A program made the position numbers and the translations under genes. The notes below the pieces were generated by a model. It worked only from the letters and a program-made list of their open reading frames with translations. It did no database searches and was not told the origin of the DNA. Below, piece after piece: positions 30,335 to 37,548 of a DNA stretch of 39,588 nucleotides (positions are counted from its first letter, which is position 1; each line of letters opens with the position of its first letter). The stretch is taken from contig JBGAQN010000010.1 of the NCBI GenBank assembly GCA_044220725.1, positions 1-39,588 on the forward strand. Direction: 5' to 3'. Source of the stretch: Phosphoribacter sp044220725 (GTDB taxonomy: Bacteria > Actinomycetota > Actinomycetes > Actinomycetales > Dermatophilaceae).

Positions 30335-32347
30335 GTGCCTTCTACCGGCCAGCGGATCAAGCGGATCCTCGTCGGGCGCGCCATGCGCAGCGACCGGCTC
30401 GGGGAGACTCTCCTACCCAAGAAGCTCGCGCTGCCGATCTTCGCCAGCGATGCGCTGTCGTCCGTGGCCTACGCCCCCGACGAGATCCTCATCATGCTCG
30501 GGTTGGCCGGTGGAGCGTTCGCCGCGATGCACTCCTGGCAGATCACCCTCGGGGTGGTCTTCGTCATGATCATCGTCGTCGCGTCTTACCGACAAAACGT
30601 CCACGCCTATCCGTCAGGTGGTGGCGATTACGAGGTCGCCACGGAGAACCTCGGGCCCAAAGCCGGGCTCACCGTGGCTTCGGCTTTGCTGGTCGACTAT
30701 GTGTTGACCGTTGCGGTGTCGATCTCATCGGGCGTCCAGAACGCGCGGGCCGCACTGCCGTTCATCACCGGGCACGAGGTGCTCATCGCCGTGGCACTGA
30801 TCGTCCTGCTCATGGCGATGAACCTGCGCGGAGTGCGAGAGTCCGGCAAGGTGTTCGCCTTTCCGGTGTATGCCTTCATGCTCGGCATCGTCGGGATGGG
30901 TGTGTGGGGGCTTGTCAAGGCAGCGAGTGGGTCACTCGGCCAGGCTCCCAGCGCCGGGCTGGAACTGGTTGCCGAGCCAGGCAACGGCGCCGCTGGGCTG
31001 GCCGCGGTGTTCCTGTTGCTGCGCGCCTTCTCCTCGGGGTGCGCCGCCTTGACCGGCGTCGAAGCCATCTCCAACGGAGTGCCGGCATTCCGCAAGCCCA
31101 AGAGCAAGAATGCGGCCACGACCCTCTTGCTGATGGGCGGGATCTCGGTGATGATGCTGGGATCGATCATCGCGTTGAGCCGGCTGACTGGCGTGCAAAT
31201 GGCCGACGTCGATGCGGTGGGTCAGAACTTCCTGCGTGGCGGTGTGCCCGTCGGTGACAGTTACGTCCAGGACACCGTCATCGGGCAGTTGGCCAAGACC
31301 GTGTTCGCCGACTTCCCCCTCGGCCTCTACTTCGTCACGGCCGTGACCGGGCTCATCCTCGTCCTCGCGGCCAATACGGCCTTCAATGGGTTCCCCGTCC
31401 TCGGCTCGATCCTGGCCAAGGACGGTTTTTTGCCCCGTCAGCTGCATACGCGGGGTGACCGGCTGGCCTTCTCCAACGGCATACTGATCCTCGCAGCGGC
31501 CGCGATCGTCCTGGTGATCGTCTATGAGGCCGAGGTCACCCAACTGATCCAGCTCTACATCGTCGGCGTCTTCGTCTCGTTCTCGATGAGCCAGACCGGG
31601 ATGATCCGGCACTGGAACCGACTGCTGGCGACGGACCCGGACGCCACGGCACGGGCCCGCATGCGGCGCGCGCGGGCCATCAACGGGGTCGGTGCTGTGA
31701 TGTCGGTCGTTGTGCTCGTCGTCGTTCTCATCACGAAGTTCCAAGCGGGTGCGAAGTACGCGATCCTCGCGATGGCCGTCCTCTTTGTCGCCATGCTCGG
31801 CATCAACCGACATTACCGGCAGGTCAGCCAGGAGTTGGCCCTGCGTGAGGACCTGCGTGAAGCGATCCTGCCCAGTCGGGTGCACGCTCTGGTGCTCGTG
31901 TCCACGTTGCACAAGCCGGCGATGCGTGCCATTGCCTACGCCCGAGCCACCCGGCCGTCGGTGTTGGAGGCGCTGACGGTTGAGGTTGACGCAGAAGAGA
32001 CGGCCGCCCTGCGGCGCGAGTGGATCGAGCACGACGTTCCGGTGACACTCAAGATCGTTGCCTCCCCCTACCGCGAGATCACCCGGCCGATCATTGACTA
32101 CGTCACGTCGCTTCGCACCGACAACCCCGGCGATGTCGTCATCGTCTATATCCCCGAATACGTGGTCGGCCACTGGTGGGAACAGATTCTGCATAACCAG
32201 AGCGCCTTGCGTCTGCGGGTCCGGCTGCACTTCATCCCTGGGGTGATGGTGGCCAGCGTGCCATGGCAATTGCGCTCGTCAGAGGGACAGGACGATGACT
32301 GGGGCGATCCTCGGGTGGCCGGCCCGGCGGGAAGCGTGATCCCATGA
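30335..32347 (+). CDS. APC-family amino acid/potassium-type permease with cytoplasmic C-terminal domain
   Basis: 670 residues if it starts at GTG 30335; an in-frame ATG at 30326 is possible. The N-terminus FASDALSSVAYAPDEI (about 33-48) and YPSGGGDYEVATENLG are family signatures. About 12 transmembrane helices follow, then a soluble C-terminal domain of about 180 residues with a universal-stress-like fold (ALVLVSTLHKPAMRAIAYAR). It sits beside TrkA-type genes in many actinobacteria, which hints at potassium rather than amino acid transport (KUP/KimA-like), but the substrate is not proved by sequence. Coupled to the methyltransferase by ATGA. Confidence 0.88.
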   Translation: MPSTGQRIKRILVGRAMRSDRLGETLLPKKLALPIFASDALSSVAYAPDEILIMLGLAGGAFAAMHSWQITLGVVFVMIIVVASYRQNVHAYPSGGGDYEVATENLGPKAGLTVASALLVDYVLTVAVSISSGVQNARAALPFITGHEVLIAVALIVLLMAMNLRGVRESGKVFAFPVYAFMLGIVGMGVWGLVKAASGSLGQAPSAGLELVAEPGNGAAGLAAVFLLLRAFSSGCAALTGVEAISNGVPAFRKPKSKNAATTLLLMGGISVMMLGSIIALSRLTGVQMADVDAVGQNFLRGGVPVGDSYVQDTVIGQLAKTVFADFPLGLYFVTAVTGLILVLAANTAFNGFPVLGSILAKDGFLPRQLHTRGDRLAFSNGILILAAAAIVLVIVYEAEVTQLIQLYIVGVFVSFSMSQTGMIRHWNRLLATDPDATARARMRRARAINGVGAVMSVVVLVVVLITKFQAGAKYAILAMAVLFVAMLGINRHYRQVSQELALREDLREAILPSRVHALVLVSTLHKPAMRAIAYARATRPSVLEALTVEVDAEETAALRREWIEHDVPVTLKIVASPYREITRPIIDYVTSLRTDNPGDVVIVYIPEYVVGHWWEQILHNQSALRLRVRLHFIPGVMVASVPWQLRSSEGQDDDWGDPRVAGPAGSVIP

Positions 32348-33669
32348 GCGCCGACGCGGCTCGGCCGCCAGATCACTCGCGGCGCCAACGCGGCCGGTAT
32401 GCCGGCCAGCGCAGGCCCGCTGGTCCCCGCGGTCAGTCGCTGGTCGGCGAGGTGTTCGAGGTCGAGGTCGGTCCGGTCGCGCATGGGGGATTCTGCGTGG
32501 CCCGGCACGAGGGGCAGGTCGTCTTTGTGCGGCATACCCTGCCGGGGGAGCGGGTGCGCGCGAAGGTGACGGAGGGCGGGTCGCAGGACCGGTTCTTGCG
32601 GGCCGACGCGATCGAGGTGCTCCGGGCGTCGGCCGACCGGGTGGATCCGGTATGCCGCCACGCCGGTCCGGGCGGGTGCGGCGGCTGCGACTGGCAGCAC
32701 GTCGATGTCGCGCGGCAGCGGACCCTCAAGGGCCAGGTGGTGGCGGAGCAACTGCGGCGACTAGCCGGGATCGATCGCGCCGTTGAGGTGCTCCCCGTGC
32801 CGGGGGACTCCGCCGGCCTGGGCTGGCGGACACGGGTCGAGTTCGCTGTCGATGCCTCGGGGCGAGCGGGTCTGCGGCGGCACCGCTCGCATGAGGTGGT
32901 GCCGATCGTGGAGTGCCCGATCGCCGACCCGAGGGTGCTGGCCACCGGTGTGCTCGACGCCTCGTGGCCCGGGGTGCGCGAGGTCGACGTCGTGGCCGGA
33001 TCGACCGGGTCCGCCGCAGTATTGGTTCCGGTGCCGGAGGCCGATGGGGGGATTCCCACCGTTCGCGAACGTGTCGAGTCCCATTCGTGGGCGGGGGAGT
33101 TCGAGGTGTCGGCGCGTGGGTTCTGGCAGGTGCACCCCGGGGCGGCCAGCACGTTCCTGGATCGGGTGCTGCAGACCCTCGCCCCTCAACCCGGAGACCG
33201 TGTGCTGGACCTGTATGCCGGCGTCGGCCTGTTCGCCGTTCCGCTTGCCGACGCTGTAGGTGCGGCGGGGTCGATCGTGGCAATCGAGGGAGACCGGGCG
33301 GCCTGCGCGCTGGCCCAAGCAAACGGTGCCGGCCGGGCGTGGTTGCAGATCGTGGCGGGACGGGTCGAGGATAGATTGGCGGAGGTTGGGCGGGGCAGAG
33401 CTGCTGCCGCCGACCTGGTGGTCTTGGATCCCCCGCGCACTGGTGCCGGCCGGGATGTCATCGAATCGGTGGCGGCATTGGGGCCTCGAGCCATGGCCTA
33501 TGTTGCCTGCGATCCGGCGGCCTTGGCCCGCGATCTGGGGTATGCGCGTGAGGTGGGCTACGAGTTGACCGAGTTGACGGCATACGACGCCTTCCCGATG
33601 ACCCACCACGTGGAGTGCATCGCGGTCCTGAGACCCACCTCCACTGCGACTCCCCTGCGCCGAGATTGA
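32344..33669 (+). CDS. Class I SAM RNA methyltransferase, RumA/TrmA type (23S rRNA 5-methyluridine type)
   Basis: 441 residues. A TRAM domain (about 31-90) binds RNA. Cys104, Cys112 and Cys115 (CRHAGPGGCGGC) with the later VECPI Cys form the iron-sulfur site seen in RumA. The SAM-binding motif is VLDLYAGVGLFAVPLA, and the catalytic Cys389 (YVACDPAAL) and Glu424 (THHVEC) are in place. It methylates C5 of uridine in rRNA or tRNA. Start ATG overlaps the permease stop. The stop codon lies inside palindromic repeat copy 2, so the last residues RRD come from that repeat. Confidence 0.9.
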   Translation: MSADAARPPDHSRRQRGRYAGQRRPAGPRGQSLVGEVFEVEVGPVAHGGFCVARHEGQVVFVRHTLPGERVRAKVTEGGSQDRFLRADAIEVLRASADRVDPVCRHAGPGGCGGCDWQHVDVARQRTLKGQVVAEQLRRLAGIDRAVEVLPVPGDSAGLGWRTRVEFAVDASGRAGLRRHRSHEVVPIVECPIADPRVLATGVLDASWPGVREVDVVAGSTGSAAVLVPVPEADGGIPTVRERVESHSWAGEFEVSARGFWQVHPGAASTFLDRVLQTLAPQPGDRVLDLYAGVGLFAVPLADAVGAAGSIVAIEGDRAACALAQANGAGRAWLQIVAGRVEDRLAEVGRGRAAAADLVVLDPPRTGAGRDVIESVAALGPRAMAYVACDPAALARDLGYAREVGYELTELTAYDAFPMTHHVECIAVLRPTSTATPLRRD

Positions 33670-33722
33670 CGTTGCGGCGGGATGCTGTGGCGTGTCGCGC
33701 ACCCACGGTCAATCTCGGCGGC
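33658..33722. repeat. Palindromic intergenic repeat, copy 2
   Basis: Perfect arms CGCCGAGATTGAC (33658-33670) and GTCAATCTCGGCG (33708-33720) flank about 37 bases. The first 19 bases are the exact reverse complement of 21236-21254 in copy 1, and a GACACGCC-type core is shared by the loops. It overlaps the end of the methyltransferase gene and lies just upstream of the aconitase promoter region. Confidence 0.78.
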
Positions 33723-33755
33723 GGGTAGTGCAGGATCGGGGGAGACGTGGTAATT

Positions 33756-33773
33756 TATCTTGACGTCAAGATA
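33756..33773. promoter_or_regulatory. Perfect 18-bp palindrome, probable operator of aconitase
   Basis: TATCTTGACGTCAAGATA reads the same on both strands and ends 21 bp before the acnA GTG. A -10-like TAATTT (33751-33756) abuts it, so a bound dimer would cover the transcription start. Sites of this TTGA(N)2TCAA form are typical of MarR-family regulators; TamR of Streptomyces, which controls aconitase genes, is a plausible type (from memory). No regulator gene is adjacent. Confidence 0.7.
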
Positions 33774-33794
33774 CCTGACAGGAAGGGAGCCGAC

Positions 33795-36479
33795 GTGGGC
33801 AACGTCGCAGCATCGGTGAACAGCTTCGGGGCCAAGGGGCAGCTGGAGGTCGGTGACGCGTCCTACACGATCTTCCGCCTCGCGGCGGTCGACGGGAGCG
33901 CGACGCTGCCCTACAGCCTCAAGGTCCTCCTGGAGAACCTCCTGCGGACCGAGGACGGCGCGAACATCACGGCCGAGCACATCACGGCTATCGGTAGCTG
34001 GGACGAGACGGCCGAGCCGGACACCGAGATCCAGTTCACCCCGGCCCGCGTGGTCATGCAGGACTTCACCGGCGTGCCCTGCGTCGTCGACCTGGCCACC
34101 ATGCGCGAGGCTGTCGTCGCCCTCGGCGGAGACCCGAGCAAGATCAACCCGCTAGCCCCCGCCGAGCTGGTCATCGACCACTCGGTGCAGATCGACGCCT
34201 TCGGCAATGCGGCCGCCTTTGAGAAGAACGTCGAGCTCGAATACGAACGCAACCAGGAGCGCTACCAGTTCCTGCGCTGGGGCCAGACGGCGTTCGAGGA
34301 GTTCAAGGTCGTCCCGCCGGGCACCGGCATCGTCCACCAGGTCAACATCGAGCGCCTGGCCCGCACCGTGATGACCCGCGCGGCCGGCGACACCGTCCTG
34401 GCCTACCCCGACACCTGCGTCGGCACCGACTCCCACACGACGATGGTCAACGGCCTCGGAGTCCTGGGCTGGGGGGTCGGTGGCATCGAAGCCGAGGCGG
34501 CCATGCTCGGCCAGCCCGTCTCCATGCTCATCCCGCGGGTCGTCGGCTTCAAGCTCACCGGTGCCGCCAAGCCCGGTGTCACCGCCACCGATGTCGTCCT
34601 CACCATCACCGACATGCTGCGCAAGCACGGCGTCGTCGGCAAGTTCGTCGAGTTCTACGGCGAGGGGGTCGGCTCGGTGCCCCTGGCCAACCGCGCGACG
34701 ATCGCCAACATGAGCCCCGAGTTCGGCTCGACCTGTGCGATCTTCCCCATCGACGACAAGACCATCGACTACCTGCGCCTCACCGGCCGCGAAGACGCCG
34801 ACGTCGCCCTCGTCGAGGCCTACGCCAAGGAACAGGGCCTGTGGCTCGACCCGGCCGCCGAGCCCCGCTTCAGCGAGAAGCTTGAGCTCGACCTGGCCAC
34901 CGTCGTCCCCTCAATCGCCGGCCCCAAGCGCCCGCAGGACCGCATCGAGCTCGCCTCGTCCAAGCAGGCCTTCGCCACGTCCCTGCCCACCTACACCAGC
35001 GACCCCGGCAAGCGGGTCCCTGTGCAGATGGCGGACGGCCGCTCCTTCGACCTGGTCAACGGTGCCGTCGTCATCGCCTCGATCACCTCGTGCACCAACA
35101 CCTCCAACCCGTCGGTGATGATCGCCGCCGGTCTGGTCGCCCGCAAGGCCGCCGCCAAGGGCCTGACCCGCAAGCCGTGGGTCAAGACCTCGATGGCCCC
35201 GGGCTCCAAGGTCGTCACCGGCTACTACGAGGCCGCCGGTCTGTGGCCCGACCTCGAGGCCGTCGGCTTCTACCTCGTCGGCTACGGCTGCGCCACCTGC
35301 ATCGGCAACTCCGGCCCCCTGGAGCCCGAGATCTCCGAAGCCATCAACAGCAACGATCTTGCGGTCACCGCGGTGCTCTCGGGCAACCGCAACTTTGAGG
35401 GCCGGATCAGCCCGGACGTCAAGATGAACTACCTGGCCTCCCCGCCGCTGGTCATCGCCTACGCCCTGGCCGGCTCGATGGACTTCGACTTCGAGAGTGA
35501 TGCCCTGGGCAACGACCAGGACGGCAACCCGGTCTACCTCCGCGACGTCTGGCCCACGCCAGAAGAGGTCCAGTCGGTCATGGACGCCTCGATCAAGAAG
35601 GAGCTGTTCACCAAGGAATACGCCGACGTGTTCGCCGGCGACTCCCGGTGGCAGTCGCTGCAGACCCCCGTGGGCAAGACCTTCGAGTGGGACGCGGACT
35701 CCACGTATGTCCGCAAGCCCCCCTACTTCGAGGGGATGGCGTTGGAGCCCTCGCCCGTCTCAGACATCTCCGGCGCGCGCGTCCTGGCGATGCTCGGCGA
35801 CTCGGTGACAACCGACCACATCAGCCCGGCCGGCTCGATCAAGGCGGACAGCCCCGCGGGCACATACCTCGCCGCTCACGGCGTCGACCGCAAGGACTTC
35901 AACTCCTACGGTTCGCGTCGAGGCAATCACGAGATCATGATCCGCGGCACGTTCGCCAACATCCGACTCAAGAACCTCCTCCTGGATGGCGTCGAGGGTG
36001 GCTTCACCCGCAACTTCCTCGCCGGCGGCGAGCAGACGACGATCTACGACGCGTCCGCGGCATACCAGGCGGCCGGCGTCCCCCTCGTCGTCCTCGCGGG
36101 CAAGGAATACGGGTCCGGGTCCAGCCGTGACTGGGCGGCCAAGGGCACCCGCTTGCTGGGGGTCAAGGCGGTCATCGCCGAGAGCTACGAGCGGATCCAC
36201 CGCTCCAACCTCATCGGGATGGGTGTCCTGCCGCTGCAGTTCCCGGCGGGCGAGAACGCCGCCAGCCTCGGCCTAGACGGCACGGAGACCTTCGACATCG
36301 TCGGAGTCACCGCGCTCAACGACGGCGTCACCCCGCGCACCCTGGCCGTCACCGCGACCAAGCCCTCGGGTGAGGTCATCGCCTTCGACGCGCCGCTGCG
36401 GATCGACACCCCCGGAGAGCGCGACTACTACCGCAACGACGGGATCCTCCAGTACGTCCTGCGCTCGCTCGTGCACTGA
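33795..36479 (+). CDS. acnA: Aconitate hydratase (aconitase A)
   Basis: 894 residues, TCA-cycle enzyme interconverting citrate and isocitrate in the cytoplasm. The [4Fe-4S] cluster is bound by Cys433 (TSCTNTSNP), Cys499 and Cys502 (GCATCIGNSG). The C-terminal swivel domain has KEYGSGSSRDWAAKGT. The frame is open upstream to 33747, but GTG 33795 is chosen because GGAAGGGA lies eight bases before it and upstream residues would be coded by the operator. Codon use is strongly C-biased, suggesting high expression. It is flanked by an operator-like palindrome and a terminator, so it is a single-gene unit. Confidence 0.96.
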   Translation: MGNVAASVNSFGAKGQLEVGDASYTIFRLAAVDGSATLPYSLKVLLENLLRTEDGANITAEHITAIGSWDETAEPDTEIQFTPARVVMQDFTGVPCVVDLATMREAVVALGGDPSKINPLAPAELVIDHSVQIDAFGNAAAFEKNVELEYERNQERYQFLRWGQTAFEEFKVVPPGTGIVHQVNIERLARTVMTRAAGDTVLAYPDTCVGTDSHTTMVNGLGVLGWGVGGIEAEAAMLGQPVSMLIPRVVGFKLTGAAKPGVTATDVVLTITDMLRKHGVVGKFVEFYGEGVGSVPLANRATIANMSPEFGSTCAIFPIDDKTIDYLRLTGREDADVALVEAYAKEQGLWLDPAAEPRFSEKLELDLATVVPSIAGPKRPQDRIELASSKQAFATSLPTYTSDPGKRVPVQMADGRSFDLVNGAVVIASITSCTNTSNPSVMIAAGLVARKAAAKGLTRKPWVKTSMAPGSKVVTGYYEAAGLWPDLEAVGFYLVGYGCATCIGNSGPLEPEISEAINSNDLAVTAVLSGNRNFEGRISPDVKMNYLASPPLVIAYALAGSMDFDFESDALGNDQDGNPVYLRDVWPTPEEVQSVMDASIKKELFTKEYADVFAGDSRWQSLQTPVGKTFEWDADSTYVRKPPYFEGMALEPSPVSDISGARVLAMLGDSVTTDHISPAGSIKADSPAGTYLAAHGVDRKDFNSYGSRRGNHEIMIRGTFANIRLKNLLLDGVEGGFTRNFLAGGEQTTIYDASAAYQAAGVPLVVLAGKEYGSGSSRDWAAKGTRLLGVKAVIAESYERIHRSNLIGMGVLPLQFPAGENAASLGLDGTETFDIVGVTALNDGVTPRTLAVTATKPSGEVIAFDAPLRIDTPGERDYYRNDGILQYVLRSLVH

Positions 36480-36495
36480 CCGCCACCGCGCATCC

Positions 36496-36533
36496 GGTAT
36501 GCCGTCCGCTCACCGTGAGCGGGCGGCATACCC
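36496..36533 (+). terminator. Strong hairpin terminator of acnA
   Basis: An interrupted palindrome with a stem of about 17-18 bp (one G-T pair) and a tight loop around ACCGT begins 17 bases after the acnA stop. Its two outer arms are GGTATGCCG and CGGCATACC, the word over-represented across the window. No T-tract follows. Confidence 0.8.
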
Positions 36534-36563
36534 CTGTCGGCGGGGAGGGGCAGACTGGGAGAC

Positions 36564-36932
36564 GTGAGCGCAAACGTTCCCCCCGGGTGGCCGCAGGGCG
36601 TGCCGCCCGCTGGCGCGCCCGGGTGGATTGAGCGGGCCGTCGGCTGGTTGCTGGACCGTTGCCCGGCCGACTATCGCCGGTATGCCGGCCTACGCAAGAA
36701 CCCGCTGGCCCTCGCCTGGCTGACGCAGCGCCATCTGGCGGGCGAGGTCGCCGTGCTGCGCCAGGCCTACCGCGAGGTGCGGGTCGAGGTCGGGCCCCAT
36801 GTGACGCCGGAGGCCCTGGCCGAGATCCTCTTGGCGCTCGAAGCCGAAGGGCTGCGGTTGGTTGCTGACCGACGCAGCGCTGAACTTCTCCACGAGGCCT
36901 TGTCCGGCAAGGTGTTCGTCCCCAGGTTGTGA
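36564..36932 (+). CDS. Small conserved-looking protein of unknown function
   Basis: 122 residues from GTG with GGGAG close upstream; CAGACT seven bases earlier could also be a leaderless -10. The first 20 residues are Pro/Gly-rich, then a compact helical domain (WLLDRCPADYRRYAGLRKNP and LAGEVAVLRQAYREVRVEVG). No signal peptide, no membrane helix, one Cys. I do not recognise the family. Its codon pattern matches its neighbours, so it is probably real. It lies after the acnA terminator and converges on the VOC gene. Confidence 0.7.
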   Translation: MSANVPPGWPQGVPPAGAPGWIERAVGWLLDRCPADYRRYAGLRKNPLALAWLTQRHLAGEVAVLRQAYREVRVEVGPHVTPEALAEILLALEAEGLRLVADRRSAELLHEALSGKVFVPRL

Positions 36933-36977
36933 GAGCCCGGATGGGCGATCCGAGTCGCGGCGTAGAGGGCCGGGCTC
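36933..36977. terminator. Stem-loop between convergent genes
   Basis: GAGCCCGG (36933-36940) pairs with CCGGGCTC (36970-36977) around a 29-base loop holding a GCGA/TCGC inner stem. It touches the ends of both convergent genes (36932 and 36976) and may stop both transcripts. Confidence 0.4.
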
Positions 36978-37347
36978 AGAGGGTGAGCGCCGGTGGGTCG
37001 TAGCGTGGCTGATAGACCATGACCGACGGACCTCCGGGGATCTGCAGGTCGGTGGTCAACCCGAACCCGTCGTCGCGGATGGGTCGCAGGAACACCGCAC
37101 CCTTGGCGCCCCAGTCCGCCATCGCCTGCTCCAGGTCGTCGACGGCCAGGGAGAACTCAAGCTGCTGGTGCGTGGACCAGCCGTCGTCGTTGCTTGTCGG
37201 GTGGACCCCGAGTTCGCTCGGCCCGGACTTGAAGATGAGCCAGCCTCCTCCGGTGTCGGCGTACGGCCACTCCAGGACGTCCCGGAAGAAGGCGCGGGCG
37301 GCCTCGGGGTCATCGGCGTAGACCAGAGTGTGCATGGCCAGGTACAT
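36976..37347 (-). CDS. VOC-superfamily (glyoxalase/bleomycin-resistance-like) protein
   Basis: 123 residues. The beta-alpha-beta-beta-beta pattern of the vicinal oxygen chelate fold is visible: HTLVYADDPEAARAFFRDVL, GGGWLIFKSGPSELGVHP, then the second module LEFSLAVDDLEQAMADWGAK and GFGLTTDLQIPGGPSVMVYQ. Metal ligands may be the His near the start, His/Glu in the middle and an absent last Glu, so enzymatic activity is uncertain. Start ATG 37347 lacks a strong ribosome site; ATG 37335 is an alternative. No substrate can be assigned. Confidence 0.78.
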   Translation of the reverse strand: MYLAMHTLVYADDPEAARAFFRDVLEWPYADTGGGWLIFKSGPSELGVHPTSNDDGWSTHQQLEFSLAVDDLEQAMADWGAKGAVFLRPIRDDGFGLTTDLQIPGGPSVMVYQPRYDPPALTL

Positions 37348-37438
37348 CTGCCCAGGGTAGCCCGAGGTGAACACCCTCACGGGGCTGTTGACGGGCGCAT
37401 CCACCTCTAACCCACGCCCGAAATGCCATTTACACGAA

Positions 37439-37451
37439 AGGTTGACAACCT
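37439..37451. promoter_or_regulatory. 13-bp inverted repeat upstream of dxs
   Basis: AGGTTGACAACCT is a perfect palindrome about the central A and contains TTGACA, a consensus -35. No good -10 lies at the right distance, so it may be an operator or coincidence. It lies in the 200-bp gap between the divergent VOC and dxs genes. Confidence 0.35.
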
Positions 37452-37509
37452 CCACGCGGATCGTCACGGTGAGCCCGACGGTGCACAGGTGAACGCGATC
37501 GGGGTGAAC

Positions 37510-37515
37510 TAGACT
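37510..37515 (+). promoter_or_regulatory. Candidate -10 box of dxs
   Basis: TAGACT fits TANNNT and lies 33 bases before the dxs GTG. The matching -35 position (CAGGTG, 37486-37491) is weak. Confidence 0.3.
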
Positions 37516-37548
37516 TGATCGACCCCGAACGCGGGAAGGACGCCCTTC

